64,000 nt of DNA from an uncultured Lachnospiraceae bacterium (lineage in GTDB: Bacteria > Bacillota > Clostridia > Lachnospirales > Lachnospiraceae), in the NCBI GenBank assembly GCA_910583615.1, contig CAJTXP010000021.1, positions 1 through 64,000 of the forward strand. The letters are read 5' to 3'. The position numbers were made by a program, and so were the translations under genes. Numbering within the stretch: the stretch's first letter is position 1; the number at the start of each line of letters is the position of its first letter. A model generated the notes under the pieces. That model worked only from the letters and a program-made list of their open reading frames with translations, was not told where the DNA came from and did no database searches. Below are positions 24,949-33,934 of the stretch, one piece after another.

Positions 24949-26172
24949 TTGTACAGCATATTGATCGTGGATGATGAACATTTTATGCGGAACGGCATCG
25001 CAAAAGTCCTTCCGTGGGAGGCGCTTGGGATCGATCATGTGGACACGGCAGAATCAGGGACCAGGGCGTTGATGAAGATGAAAGACCATATGCCGGACAT
25101 TGTGATCACGGATATTGAGATGGATCAGATGGACGGATTGACTCTGATCCGGAAGATGAATCAGGCGAATCCGATGATCCGTATCATCGTACTGACCGGG
25201 CATGATGATTTTGACTATGTGAGGGAATGCTGCCGGATGGAGGTGCAGGACTATCTGCTGAAGCCGGTGGAGGCGGAGAAGCTGTCAGAGGCGGTCCGCG
25301 CACAGGTGGAGGCGCTGGACCGTTATGCGGAGGAACAGGCGCGCAAGCGCACTATGGACCGGGTCAACGGTCTGGCGGAGCAGATGAAGGTGGAGCGGGC
25401 TTTCCGCACGCTTTTAAAAAACGGTTCCGGTCTGGCCGAGATCCGGATGATCCTGGAGGATTACGGATACCAGAAGGGAGACCGGTTTCAGGCGGCGCTG
25501 ATCCGTCCGGAGTGCGCGGTGAAAAATGAATGGAGCGGTTATTATGAGCTGCTGAACCTGTCCATTAAAAGCGTATGTATTGAACATATTGAATATCATC
25601 ATGACGGGGTCACGTTTCAGGACGAGGGAGGCATCTTTGTGCTTCTTCTGTTCAAGGGAGACAGTCATCCGGACAGTCAGGAACTGCTGGAGCAGCTGGG
25701 AATGATCCTGCAGAACGAGTATGATGTGGTACAAAAGGTAAGTCTTGGACGGGAAGTCGGCGGGATCAGTGAGATCGCGGAGTCGTATCAGGATGCCGTC
25801 GGGATCTGTCATGAAGAGAGCAGCATGAATGCGGTACAGGGGCCGGATGACGATGTGATCGGCAATGTAAAGCGTTATATCAACAGCCATCTGGACCAGC
25901 CGCTGTCGGTGAGTCGGCTGGCGGGTCAGTTTTATCTGTCCGTGGCGTATTTCTCCAAGCTGTTTAAAAAGACTACCGGCGTGGGCTGCAATTATTATAT
26001 TGTGTGCCAGAGGATGGAACGGGCCAAGAAGCTTCTGGAGGCAGGCTCGGTCAAAGTAGGAGAGGTGTCCGAAAAGGTCGGATACAAAGACGTGAATTAT
26101 TTTTCACTGACTTTTAAGAAATATACCGGATGCACCCCGGCGGAATATCGGGAGAAACATGCGTTCGATTAA
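24949..26172 (+). CDS. AraC-type response regulator, YesN type
   Basis: 407 residues from a TTG start with GGGAGG upstream. The receiver domain starts YSILIVDDEHFMRNGIAKV, with phospho-acceptor Asp55 in ITDIEMD. The middle region is of unknown fold. The C-terminal AraC DNA-binding domain (about 305-405) has PLSVSRLAGQFYLSVAYFSK, LFKKTTGVG and VNYFSLTFKKYTGCTPAEYR. It should activate the transporter and xylosidase genes when phosphorylated by the upstream kinase. Confidence 0.93.
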   Translation: MYSILIVDDEHFMRNGIAKVLPWEALGIDHVDTAESGTRALMKMKDHMPDIVITDIEMDQMDGLTLIRKMNQANPMIRIIVLTGHDDFDYVRECCRMEVQDYLLKPVEAEKLSEAVRAQVEALDRYAEEQARKRTMDRVNGLAEQMKVERAFRTLLKNGSGLAEIRMILEDYGYQKGDRFQAALIRPECAVKNEWSGYYELLNLSIKSVCIEHIEYHHDGVTFQDEGGIFVLLLFKGDSHPDSQELLEQLGMILQNEYDVVQKVSLGREVGGISEIAESYQDAVGICHEESSMNAVQGPDDDVIGNVKRYINSHLDQPLSVSRLAGQFYLSVAYFSKLFKKTTGVGCNYYIVCQRMERAKKLLEAGSVKVGEVSEKVGYKDVNYFSLTFKKYTGCTPAEYREKHAFD

Positions 26173-26198
26173 ACAGGAAGAAGAAAGAAGGAAAACAT

Positions 26199-28214
26199 AT
26201 GATCTATTATGTGTCAGCGGACGCCGTGCGCTCCGGGAATGGAAGCAGAGAATGTCCGTTTCAGTCCATCAGCGAGGCGGCAGCTATGGCCGGAGCGGGA
26301 GATGAGATCCTGGTTGCGCCGGGGGTATACCGGGAAGCCGTGGACCCGCCGCGGGGAGGAACGGATGAGCATCACCGGATCCTCTATCGGTCGGAGGTGA
26401 GAGGAAAAGCGGTGATCTCCGGAGCGGAGACGGTCAAAGACTGGGCGAGATATCAGGCGGACGTGTGGGTGGCGCGCATTCATAACAGTGTTTTCGGGGA
26501 TTACAATCCATATACCACTTATGTGAGAGGGGACTGGTACTTTGCGCCGTCGCCGGTGCATACGGGAGAGGTGTATCTGAACGGAAAGGCCATGTATGAG
26601 GAGGATGCACTGGAGAAGATCCTGCATCCGCAGGTCCGTGAGAATTCCTGGGATCCGGAGGCTTCGGTCTATCAGTGGTATACGTGTCAGGAAGAAGAGC
26701 ATACGCTGATCTATGCGAATTTTCAGGGAGCAGATCCCAATAAAGAGCAGGTGGAGATCAACGTCAGAAGGAACTGCTTCTATCCGTCCCGGACGGGAGT
26801 AGGGTATATTACGCTGTCCGGTTTTACCATAAAGCAGGCGGCAACGCAGTGGGCGCCTCCTACGGCATATCAGGAAGGGATGGTCGGGCCCCACTGGTCG
26901 AAGGGCTGGATCATAGAGGACTGCGAGATCTCGGATTCCAGATGCAGCGGCATCTCTCTTGGCAAATATCTGCAGCCGGAGAACGACAACAAATGGTCCA
27001 CCAGATACTATAAGGACGGTACCCAAACAGAGCGGGACGCCATTTGCCAGGCCTGGCGGGAAGGCTGGACGAAGGAGCGGATCGGTTCTCATATCGTCCG
27101 CCGGTGCAACATCCATGACTGCGGACAGACGGGGATCGTCGGGCATCTGGGCGGCGTATTTTCGATCATAGAAGACAATCACATTCATCATATCAATAAC
27201 AAGCAGGATCTGGCAGGAGCGGAGATCGGCGGGATCAAGATGCATGCGGCCATCGATGTGATTTACCGCAGAAATCATATCCATCACTGCACCCGCGGGC
27301 TGTGGCTGGACTGGCAGGCCCAGGGGACGAGAGTGACGCAGAATCTGTTCCATGATAACGTGCCGCCTGCGGGGACGAAGATCGAAAACGGGCTGGCACT
27401 GGGAGAGGACATTTTCGTGGAAGTATCCCACGGGCCGACCTTGATCGATAACAATCTGCTGCTGTCGGACTGCGCATGCCGCTTAAGCACGCAGGGACTG
27501 GCATTTGTGCATAACCTGATCGCGGGCTCTTTTACCTTCGTGGGTCAGGGGACGGACAATAACGGAGTAGCATTTCCCACGCCCCGGTATACTCCCTATC
27601 ATGTACCCCACCGTACGGAGGTGGCCGGATTTATGACGATCCTCCACGGGGACGCGCGGTTTTACAACAACATCTTCGTTCAGAAGCCGGTCCGCAGGGA
27701 CCTGGAAACGTACGCGGAGCATGCGGGATGCGCCGGAAAAGACCGGTTTCAGTTTACGTGCGGAACGCTGCCCTATGACGGCTATCCGGATGCGGATGCT
27801 TATTTTGGAAAATTTACCGAAGCCTGCGCCCTGGACGGGAACAATCGGGATCTGTATTATGATCATCTGCCGGTGTACACCGGGGGCAACGTCTATTTTA
27901 ACGGGGCGGCGCCGTGTGACAGCGAAAGGAAGGCCTATGTGGATACGGAGCATATTGTTACCCTGAAGCTGACCGAAGAAAAGGGAAGCATTGTGCTGAA
28001 GACAGATCTGTATCAGTATCTGCCGGAGCAGAACAATCCGGTGGTGTCGTCTGCTCTTCTGGGCGAAGCCTTTGAGCCGGAGCAGAGATTTGAAGATCCG
28101 GACGGTTTGCCGATCACGTTCTGGCAGGACTATCTGGATGTCCGCCGCGGCTTTGCGCCCTTAAGCGGTCCTTTCTCGTGCCGGGATGAGGTATTTCAGG
28201 TGTGGGATCTTTAA
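26199..28214 (+). CDS. GH120 beta-xylosidase
   Basis: 671 residues from the ATG at 26199, which has GAAGGAAAA upstream; a longer frame from 26130 overlaps the regulator and is less likely. A right-handed beta-helix enzyme releasing xylose from xylo-oligosaccharides. It follows the family-120 pattern closely: IYYVSADAVRSGNGSRECPF, then SKGWIIEDCEISDSRCSGIS, GSHIVRRCNIHDCGQTGIVG and GLWLDWQAQGTRV, followed by DIFVEVSHGP. By analogy with the Thermoanaerobacterium enzyme, Asp371 (in LWLDW) is the predicted nucleophile and Glu408 (in FVEVS) the acid/base. About 12 extra residues lie between them. No signal peptide, so it acts inside the cell on imported substrate. Confidence 0.88.
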   Translation: MIYYVSADAVRSGNGSRECPFQSISEAAAMAGAGDEILVAPGVYREAVDPPRGGTDEHHRILYRSEVRGKAVISGAETVKDWARYQADVWVARIHNSVFGDYNPYTTYVRGDWYFAPSPVHTGEVYLNGKAMYEEDALEKILHPQVRENSWDPEASVYQWYTCQEEEHTLIYANFQGADPNKEQVEINVRRNCFYPSRTGVGYITLSGFTIKQAATQWAPPTAYQEGMVGPHWSKGWIIEDCEISDSRCSGISLGKYLQPENDNKWSTRYYKDGTQTERDAICQAWREGWTKERIGSHIVRRCNIHDCGQTGIVGHLGGVFSIIEDNHIHHINNKQDLAGAEIGGIKMHAAIDVIYRRNHIHHCTRGLWLDWQAQGTRVTQNLFHDNVPPAGTKIENGLALGEDIFVEVSHGPTLIDNNLLLSDCACRLSTQGLAFVHNLIAGSFTFVGQGTDNNGVAFPTPRYTPYHVPHRTEVAGFMTILHGDARFYNNIFVQKPVRRDLETYAEHAGCAGKDRFQFTCGTLPYDGYPDADAYFGKFTEACALDGNNRDLYYDHLPVYTGGNVYFNGAAPCDSERKAYVDTEHIVTLKLTEEKGSIVLKTDLYQYLPEQNNPVVSSALLGEAFEPEQRFEDPDGLPITFWQDYLDVRRGFAPLSGPFSCRDEVFQVWDL

Positions 28215-28280
28215 ATGATGTAAAACAGCATCTGCCCGGCTTTCGCCGGGCGGATGCGGAACTGTAACAGGAGAAGAAAA

Positions 28281-28891
28281 ATGATCCATAATCCGATCTT
28301 TCCGGGTTTTAACCCGGATCCGTGTATATGCAGAAAGGGGGACGATTACTATGTGGCCGTCTCTTCCTTTGAGTGGCTTCCCGGCATTCCGGTCTACCAT
28401 TCCAGAGACCTGAAGAACTGGGAGTTATATACCCAAGTCCTGACCGATGATGAGAAGGTGGACCTGAAGAAGCTGCCCAGCGCCAAAGGGATCTGGGCCC
28501 CTGCCTGACTTACTGTTAGGTGGAGGATTTGTTTTATGTCGTTTGCGGAGTGATGAACTCCATGAATGCCAGATATTTTGACGTGAACAATTATCTGATT
28601 ACGGTAAAGGATATCCGGGGGCCCTGGAGTGAGCCGGTATATCTGCATTCCTTCGGCTTTGATGCGTCGATCTTCCACGATGACGACGGCAGGAAATATG
28701 TGGTCTCTCTGGAGTGGGAGACGAGAGAAGGATACGAAAAGCCCGGCTCGATCTGCATGGCGGAATATGATCCCAAAGCCGGACAGATCGTGGGATATCC
28801 CCGGAGAATCTGGCGCGGCGGCACGGACCGGGTAAAACACAGGCATTATGCGGACTTTGATTTCTTCGAATATTGTGTGACGGAGGAATAG
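28281..28891 (+). pseudogene. GH43 xylosidase/arabinofuranosidase, decayed
   Basis: An intact start (ribosome site AGGAGA, ATG at 28281) leads into IHNPIFPGFNPDPCICRKGD and continues to KGIWAP. There one C appears lost from a C-run and the frame hits a stop at 28506-28508. In the proper downstream frame a TAG also interrupts CLTYC*VEDLFYV. The frame then stays open through MNSMNARYFDVNNYLIT and FDASIFHDDDGRKYVVSLEW to GGTDR. It jumps to KHRHYADFDFFEYCVTEE, which in full-length enzymes is the extreme C-terminus. Thus a frameshift, a nonsense mutation and a large internal deletion are all present. The parent would be the partner of the GH120 gene 66 bases upstream. Confidence 0.85.
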
Positions 28892-28984
28892 GTGCTGCCT
28901 GTGCGGTGTTTTTATGCTTTACACAAATATTCCTCCGGCGTATAATGATGGAGATGCATACGTTTTAAGAGGAGGAAATCACAT

Positions 28985-29497
28985 ATGTTGGCCAAAAATG
29001 TCGTAGAACTTTTAAATCAACAGGTGAACAAGGAATTTTATTCTGCGTACCTGTACCTGGATTTTTCCAATTTCTGTTACGATCAGGGACTGGACGGGTT
29101 CGGGAACTGGTACCGGGTACAGGCGCAGGAAGAGCGCGATCACGCCATGCTCTTTGTACAGTATCTGCAGAACAACGGGGAAAGGGCGGTTCTGGAAGCC
29201 ATCGAGAAGCCGGCCGTTGCGCCGGACAGCGTCAAGATGGTGCTGGCAGAGGGACTGAATCACGAGCGCTATGTGACCAGTCTGATCCACAACATCTGTG
29301 ACGCGGCGCATTCCGTGAAGGATTTCCGTACCATACAGTTTCTGGACTGGTTTGTGAAGGAGCAGGGAGAGGAAGAGACCAATGCGGAAGGTCTGGTGAA
29401 GAAATTTGAACTGTTCGGGGACGATCCCAAGAGCCTGTACATGCTGGATAACGAGCTTGGAGCAAGGGTATATTCTGCGCCGTCGTTGGTACTGTAG
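28985..29497 (+). CDS. ftnA: Ferritin
   Basis: 170 residues, the normal length for a bacterial non-haem ferritin, starting MLAKNVVELLNQQVNKEFYS. Ferroxidase ligands are visible: Glu in NKEFYSAYLYL, Glu and His in QEERDHA, and a later Glu/Gln set in FLDWFVKEQGEEE. It stores iron as a 24-mer in the cytoplasm and guards against peroxide chemistry. It has its own ribosome site (GAGGAGG). The segment from 29500 to the hairpin at 29615 has an open but unrecognised frame (NLYEAALEAGGIARDRIRKY...) that may be a gene scrap. Confidence 0.95.
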   Translation: MLAKNVVELLNQQVNKEFYSAYLYLDFSNFCYDQGLDGFGNWYRVQAQEERDHAMLFVQYLQNNGERAVLEAIEKPAVAPDSVKMVLAEGLNHERYVTSLIHNICDAAHSVKDFRTIQFLDWFVKEQGEEETNAEGLVKKFELFGDDPKSLYMLDNELGARVYSAPSLVL

Positions 29498-29614
29498 CGA
29501 TGTACAGAACCTGTATGAAGCAGCACTGGAAGCCGGAGGCATCGCAAGGGATCGGATCCGGAAATACGGCTTTGTCTTTGAAGGGAAAAAGCTACTGATA
29601 AAAGGGTAGATGTC

Positions 29615-29655
29615 AGGCAGTCTGACGGAGTATCTGATACTCTGACAGACTGCCT
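29615..29655. terminator. Perfect hairpin between convergent ferritin and AGCS genes
   Basis: AGGCAGTCTGACGGAGTAT (29615-29633) pairs with ATACTCTGACAGACTGCCT (29637-29655) around a three-base loop. Nearly every base is paired. It lies between converging genes and probably stops transcription from both sides. Confidence 0.7.
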
Positions 29656-29672
29656 GCTGCTTATTGTGCCTG

Positions 29673-31055
29673 TTATTTTATTGTCCCTTCATATTCCCTC
29701 AGTGACGCCAGCGCCTGCCCCGACAGCGGAAGCAGCGCAATCATATTGAAGATGGTCATCAGTCCGATGCCCACGTCTCCCAGATCCCATACGAAGGTAT
29801 AGGCAGCCAGCCCGCCGATGAAAAGCATGATCAGCGCCAGAATCTTGTACAGCGTCTGTGACAGCCAGTTGTCTCCGAACAGATAGGCTACATTGGGCCT
29901 TGCATAGAACAGGATCCCGATAAAGGTGGAGAAGCTGAAGAGCCACAGGACTACGGCGATGAAGATCACGCCGAAGCTTCCCATGTGGAAATCCATGGCC
30001 TGCTGCAGAAGGTCCATGCCTTCCAGTCCCTGGGTCATGGATTCCGGAGTCAGAAGCATGATCATGGCGGAGCAGCTGCAGATGACGATGGTATCAATGA
30101 AGACGCCGAAGGCTTGCAGAAGCCCTTCCTTGGCGGGGTGGCTGATATCCGCTGCCGCCGCTGCGCAGGGAGCGCTGCCGCTGCCGGCTTCGTTGGAGAA
30201 CAGGCCTCTCTTGGCCCCGTTCATGAGGACGGCTCCAAAACCGCCCGCCACCGCCTGCCGGAGGCCGAACGCTTCCGAGAAGATGCGCGCAAAGACTGCC
30301 GGAATCTGTCCGATGTTCATCAGGATGATGATTACCGTCAGCAGGAAGTAAAAGCCTGCCATGATGGGAACAATGATATCCAGCACCTTGACCGTGGCGT
30401 TTTTCCGAAGAACGATTACGGCGGCGATCAGCACCAGAACCGCTGTTGTATAGATGGGCGGAATATGGAACGCATTTTCAAAAGCGGAGGACACCGAGTT
30501 GCCGATGACCTGGCTGATGCCGCACCAGCAGATCAGGCCGGATATGGCGAACAGGACGGCGATGACGGATTTCCTGCGGCTTCCGTCTTCTTTTATGAAA
30601 AAATGATGGATGTAGTAGGCGGGGCCGCCCCGGTATCCGCCGTACAGAGGATCCTCCTCCTTGTAGATCTGCGCCAGAGTGGCTTCGGCAAAGGCGGTGG
30701 AAGAACCGAGCAGGGCCGTAACCCACATCCAGAAGACGGCGCCGGCGCCGCCGATGGAGATGGCGGCGACCACCCCCACCAGATTACCCATGCCCACCCG
30801 GGTGGCGGTGGAGATAATCAGCGCCTGCAGGCCGGAGATGGAATTTTTCTGTGTGGGATTCTTTTTCTCAATGGCGATCTTCAGCATATCCGGAAAACGC
30901 CGGAAGAGCAGAAAGCGGGTCCGGACGGTGAAATAGATGCCGGACGGGATCAGAAGCAGTACCAGCAGGGAAAGCCCCAGAGAGCTCCCGCCCGGGAGCG
31001 GGACCGTGATCAGGTCTCCCCACAGGATCCAGTATACAAATCGAAAAACAGCCAT
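29673..31055 (-). CDS. Alanine/glycine:cation symporter (AGCS family)
   Basis: 460 residues, multi-spanning. It imports alanine or glycine with Na+ or H+. Family motifs: SGLQALIISTATRVGMGNLV, GGAGAVFWMWVTALLGSSTA and GLFSNEAGSGSAPCAAAAAD. Length and topology (about 11 spans) are normal. It is divergent from a LysR-type regulator, and its promoter lies in the 100-base gap between them, so the LysR protein is a likely regulator. Confidence 0.92.
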   Translation of the reverse strand: MAVFRFVYWILWGDLITVPLPGGSSLGLSLLVLLLIPSGIYFTVRTRFLLFRRFPDMLKIAIEKKNPTQKNSISGLQALIISTATRVGMGNLVGVVAAISIGGAGAVFWMWVTALLGSSTAFAEATLAQIYKEEDPLYGGYRGGPAYYIHHFFIKEDGSRRKSVIAVLFAISGLICWCGISQVIGNSVSSAFENAFHIPPIYTTAVLVLIAAVIVLRKNATVKVLDIIVPIMAGFYFLLTVIIILMNIGQIPAVFARIFSEAFGLRQAVAGGFGAVLMNGAKRGLFSNEAGSGSAPCAAAAADISHPAKEGLLQAFGVFIDTIVICSCSAMIMLLTPESMTQGLEGMDLLQQAMDFHMGSFGVIFIAVVLWLFSFSTFIGILFYARPNVAYLFGDNWLSQTLYKILALIMLFIGGLAAYTFVWDLGDVGIGLMTIFNMIALLPLSGQALASLREYEGTIK

Positions 31056-31095
31056 AGTATCTTACCCCCATATCATTTGCATTTCTTATCTTTTT

Positions 31096-31124
31096 AGTAT
31101 ATAGTAAAAGAGAATATCTGTAAA
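31096..31124 (-). promoter_or_regulatory. Promoter of the AGCS symporter gene
   Basis: On the minus strand TTTACA (31124-31119), a 17-base spacer and TATACT (31101-31096) form a good promoter. It occupies the short gap to the divergent LysR gene, where a LysR-type operator would be expected. Confidence 0.65.
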
Positions 31125-31155
31125 ATTGATAATGATGATGCACAGGATTGAAAAA

Positions 31156-32055
31156 ATGGATGTTAAAAATCTGATCACTTTTATTCACGTGGCGGAGAGG
31201 AACAGCTTTACCAAGGCGGCCCGGGCGCTGGGCTATTCTCAGTCCACCGTGTCTTTTCAGATCAAACAGCTGGAGTCGGAGCTGAATGCCCAGCTGTTTG
31301 AACGGATCAACCATACGATCGCTCTCACGGAACGGGGCAGAGATGTATTGAAATATGCCCACCAGATCAGTAAGCTGACTCAGGAGCTGGAGCAGGGGAT
31401 GCAGGCGGAGCAGGAGGTGTCGGGCCATTTTCGTCTGGCGGTGCCGGATTCTCTGTGTGATTCGCTTCTGGAAGAGGGCTTTGCGGAATTTCGGAGCCGG
31501 TATCCGGGTATTACGCTGAAGATCATCGCCACGGGGACGGAGGAGATGTTCCGGCTGATCGACCACAATGAGGCGGATGCCATACTGACGCTGGACAATC
31601 ATATTTATCATGCGGAATATGTGATTGTCCGGGAAGAACAGGTGGGAATGCATTTTGTAGCGGCGTCCGGCCATCCGCTCAGCGGCAGAGAGAGTGTATC
31701 TGTGAGAGAGCTGGTTCAGGAGCCCTTTGTGCTGACAGAGAAGGGCATGAGCTATCGGCGGCTTATGGACGAGCGGCTGGCTGCCATGTCTCTGGAGATC
31801 CGGCCGGTGCTGGAGGTGGGAGGCACCAGGATCATCTGCGCTCTGGCAGAGCAGGGCGTGGGGATCTCGTATCTGCCGGATTATGTGACTGCGAAACGAG
31901 TAAGAGAAGGAAAGCTTGCCTATATTCATGTGCAGGATTTTGAGATCGAGATCTGGAAGCAGCTCCTGTATCATAAGGACAAATGGGTGTCGCCGCAGAT
32001 GGAGTCGGTGATTAATTACTGTATTCAGCGGGAATTTGGGGAGAAGGTGCAATAA
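31156..32055 (+). CDS. LysR-family transcriptional regulator
   Basis: 299 residues from the ATG at 31156 (AGGA upstream); ATGs at 31132-31138 lack a ribosome site. The N-terminal helix-turn-helix NLITFIHVAERNSFTKAARA, LGYSQSTVSFQIKQLESEL and a C-terminal substrate-binding fold beginning SGHFRLAVPDSLCDSLLEEG are standard. Divergence from the amino-acid symporter gene points to that gene as its target. The effector is unknown. Confidence 0.92.
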   Translation: MDVKNLITFIHVAERNSFTKAARALGYSQSTVSFQIKQLESELNAQLFERINHTIALTERGRDVLKYAHQISKLTQELEQGMQAEQEVSGHFRLAVPDSLCDSLLEEGFAEFRSRYPGITLKIIATGTEEMFRLIDHNEADAILTLDNHIYHAEYVIVREEQVGMHFVAASGHPLSGRESVSVRELVQEPFVLTEKGMSYRRLMDERLAAMSLEIRPVLEVGGTRIICALAEQGVGISYLPDYVTAKRVREGKLAYIHVQDFEIEIWKQLLYHKDKWVSPQMESVINYCIQREFGEKVQ

Positions 32056-32062
32056 AAAATGG

Positions 32063-32091
32063 TTGACGTACGTATAAACGTACGTTACAAT
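32063..32091 (+). promoter_or_regulatory. Promoter and operator of the YefM/YoeB module
   Basis: TTGACG (32063-32068), a 17-base spacer and TACAAT (32086-32091). The spacer region is ACGTACGT-ATAA-ACGTACGT (32066-32085), two 8-base self-complementary sites in inverted array. This is a natural operator for the antitoxin, alone or with the toxin. A leader of about 170 bases follows to the antitoxin start and holds no other clear feature. Confidence 0.75.
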
Positions 32092-32266
32092 GAAGCTGAC
32101 ATAAAAAATCTCGCCATTCTACAATGTGAAAGATAAATAAAACAGGAATCAAAAACAGAGGATGAGAGAATAGTACAACAAAAGAATGGACGAGAACATA
32201 ACAGTAACAAAAGATTTTCATAAGATAAAACAAAGGACAGATAAAACAAATGGAAGGGAGATTTTT

Positions 32267-32515
32267 ATGTCGACGATCAATATCACAAACGCAAGAAAGG
32301 ACCTCTATCATCTGGTGGAGACTGTGAGTACTTATCATGAACCTGCATTGATTGTTGGCAGGAAAGGAAATGCGGTTCTTATATCAGAAGATGACTGGAG
32401 CGCGATTCAGGAGACTTTATTTTTGGACGGGATTCCCGGAATGACGGAATCGATTGTAGAAGGGAAAAAGACGCCTCCTGAAGAATGTATTCCTGAGGAA
32501 ATGGTGACCTGGTAG
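32267..32515 (+). CDS. yefM: YefM/Phd-family antitoxin
   Basis: 82 residues from the ATG at 32267 with GGGAG upstream. The DNA-binding N-terminus STINITNARKDLYHLVETVS and the segment PALIVGRKGNAVLISEDDWS are typical of the Phd/YefM fold. The acidic, disordered C-terminus (EGKKTPPEECIPEEMVTW) should wrap the toxin. The stop codon abuts the toxin start (TAG-ATG) with no gap, so translation is coupled. It represses its own promoter, where the double ACGTACGT operator lies. Confidence 0.92.
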   Translation: MSTINITNARKDLYHLVETVSTYHEPALIVGRKGNAVLISEDDWSAIQETLFLDGIPGMTESIVEGKKTPPEECIPEEMVTW

Positions 32516-32803
32516 ATGTATCAGATATTTTTTACAAAACAGGCTCTTAAAGACCTGGAATTGCTGAAAGCCGCAGGAATATCCGGGAAAGCAAAAAAAC
32601 TGGTGGATGTTATACGGAATGATCCATATCAAAATCCTCCGCGTTATGAAAAGCTGGTGGGGAAACTGGATGGTTTGTATTCGCGAAGAATTAATATCCA
32701 ACACAGAATGGTGTATCAGGCCGATGACAGTCCGGTGAAGACAGAAGACGGCTGCCGGCAGGGGACAGTGAAGATTATTCGTATGTGGACACATTACGAA
32801 TAG
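32516..32803 (+). CDS. yoeB: YoeB/Txe-family mRNA interferase toxin
   Basis: 95 residues; classical YoeB is 84. It cleaves mRNA in the ribosomal A site when the antitoxin is degraded. Recognisable parts: FFTKQALKDLELLKAAGISG, EKLVGKLDGLYSRRINIQHR and the C-terminal VKIIRMWTHYE with the terminal His-Tyr pair. The extra length is an insertion (DDSPVKTEDGCRQGT) in the loop before the last strand. It sits directly after the antitoxin. Confidence 0.93.
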   Translation: MYQIFFTKQALKDLELLKAAGISGKAKKLVDVIRNDPYQNPPRYEKLVGKLDGLYSRRINIQHRMVYQADDSPVKTEDGCRQGTVKIIRMWTHYE

Positions 32804-32845
32804 AACCATTACATTTTCCGGCTGCAACAGAGAGGAAAGAAAGAG

Positions 32846-33889
32846 ATGGAGACAACACACAAACGGCGTGTCCGCTACAAAGGAACACATCCGAGAAATT
32901 ATCAGGAAAAATACAAGGAGCTGCAGCCGGAAAAGTATGCGGATACCATCGAAAAGGTCATCCGCAAGGGAGGCACGCCTGCGGGGATGCATATCTCCAT
33001 CTGCGTGCAGGAGATTCTGGATTTCCTGCAGATCCGGCCGGGGCAGACCGGGCTGGATGCTACGCTTGGCTACGGCGGCCATACGGAGCGGATGCTGGAG
33101 CGTCTGGAAGGACAGGGCCATCTCCACGCGCTGGACGTGGATCCTGCGGAATCGGAGAAAACGGAGAAAAGGCTTCGGGCGCTGGGGTATGGGGAGGACA
33201 TTCTGACCGTGCATCTTCTGAACTTTGCGCAGATGGACCAGGTGGCAAAGGGAGCTGGAGGCTTTGATTTTGTACTGGCGGATCTGGGCGTTTCTTCTAT
33301 GCAGATCGACAACCCGGACCGGGGTTTTTCCTATAAGACAGAAGGACCGCTGGACCTTCGGATGAATCAGCAGAAGGGGATCAGCGCGGCGGAACGGCTG
33401 AAGAACATCAGTTTGGAAGAACTTGCGGGAATGCTCATGGAAAATGCGGACGAGCCCTGTGCCGGGGAGATCGCCCGGGAAATTATCAACAGGCAGAGAA
33501 GGGGCGGAAAGATCGAGACGACCACGCAGCTTCGGGAGGCCGTGGAGGCAGCTCTTTCGTTCCTGCCGGAGTCAGAGCGGAAGGAAGCTGTGAAAAAGTC
33601 CTGCCAGCGGACGTTTCAGGCGCTGCGCATCGACGTCAACCACGAATATGAAGCGCTGTATGAATTTCTGGAAAAGCTGCCGGAGGCGCTGCGCCCCGGC
33701 GGACGGGCAGCGATCCTGACCTTCCATTCCGGAGAGGACCGGCTGGTGAAGAAATCTTTCAAACGATATCTGAAGGAAGGGCGGTACAGCGGGATCTCGG
33801 AGGATGCCATCCGCCCCTCCAGAGAGGAGTGCGCACAGAACAGCCGGGCCCGGTCCACGAAGATGCGGTGGGCGGTCCGGGCAGGCTGA
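32846..33889 (+). CDS. RsmH-type methyltransferase paralogue
   Basis: 347 residues. It belongs to the family of 16S rRNA (C1402-N4) methyltransferases: GLDATLGYGGHTERMLERLE (SAM site), ADLGVSSMQIDNPDRGFSYK, GPLDLRMN, FQALRIDVNHEYEAL and TFHSGEDRLVKKSFKRYL. It differs from canonical RsmH in several ways. It has an N-terminal extension KRRVRYKGTHPRNYQEKYKE, a PAGMH motif replaces the usual H-x-P-V-L-L-E-E, and HSGEDR replaces HSLEDR. It is also not in a cell-division (dcw) cluster. Some Firmicutes carry such a second copy beside mraW. Its substrate is uncertain. Confidence 0.82.
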   Translation: METTHKRRVRYKGTHPRNYQEKYKELQPEKYADTIEKVIRKGGTPAGMHISICVQEILDFLQIRPGQTGLDATLGYGGHTERMLERLEGQGHLHALDVDPAESEKTEKRLRALGYGEDILTVHLLNFAQMDQVAKGAGGFDFVLADLGVSSMQIDNPDRGFSYKTEGPLDLRMNQQKGISAAERLKNISLEELAGMLMENADEPCAGEIAREIINRQRRGGKIETTTQLREAVEAALSFLPESERKEAVKKSCQRTFQALRIDVNHEYEALYEFLEKLPEALRPGGRAAILTFHSGEDRLVKKSFKRYLKEGRYSGISEDAIRPSREECAQNSRARSTKMRWAVRAG

Positions 33890-33934
33890 CAAAATATTCG
33901 GCGCTGGCAGTGCGATTACCGGCCGGATAGAGTA

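Noticed and set aside
32186..32266. Longer antitoxin N-terminus starting at 32186
   Set aside because: No ribosome site at that ATG, and the extra residues are not part of the YefM fold. GGGAG precedes the ATG at 32267.
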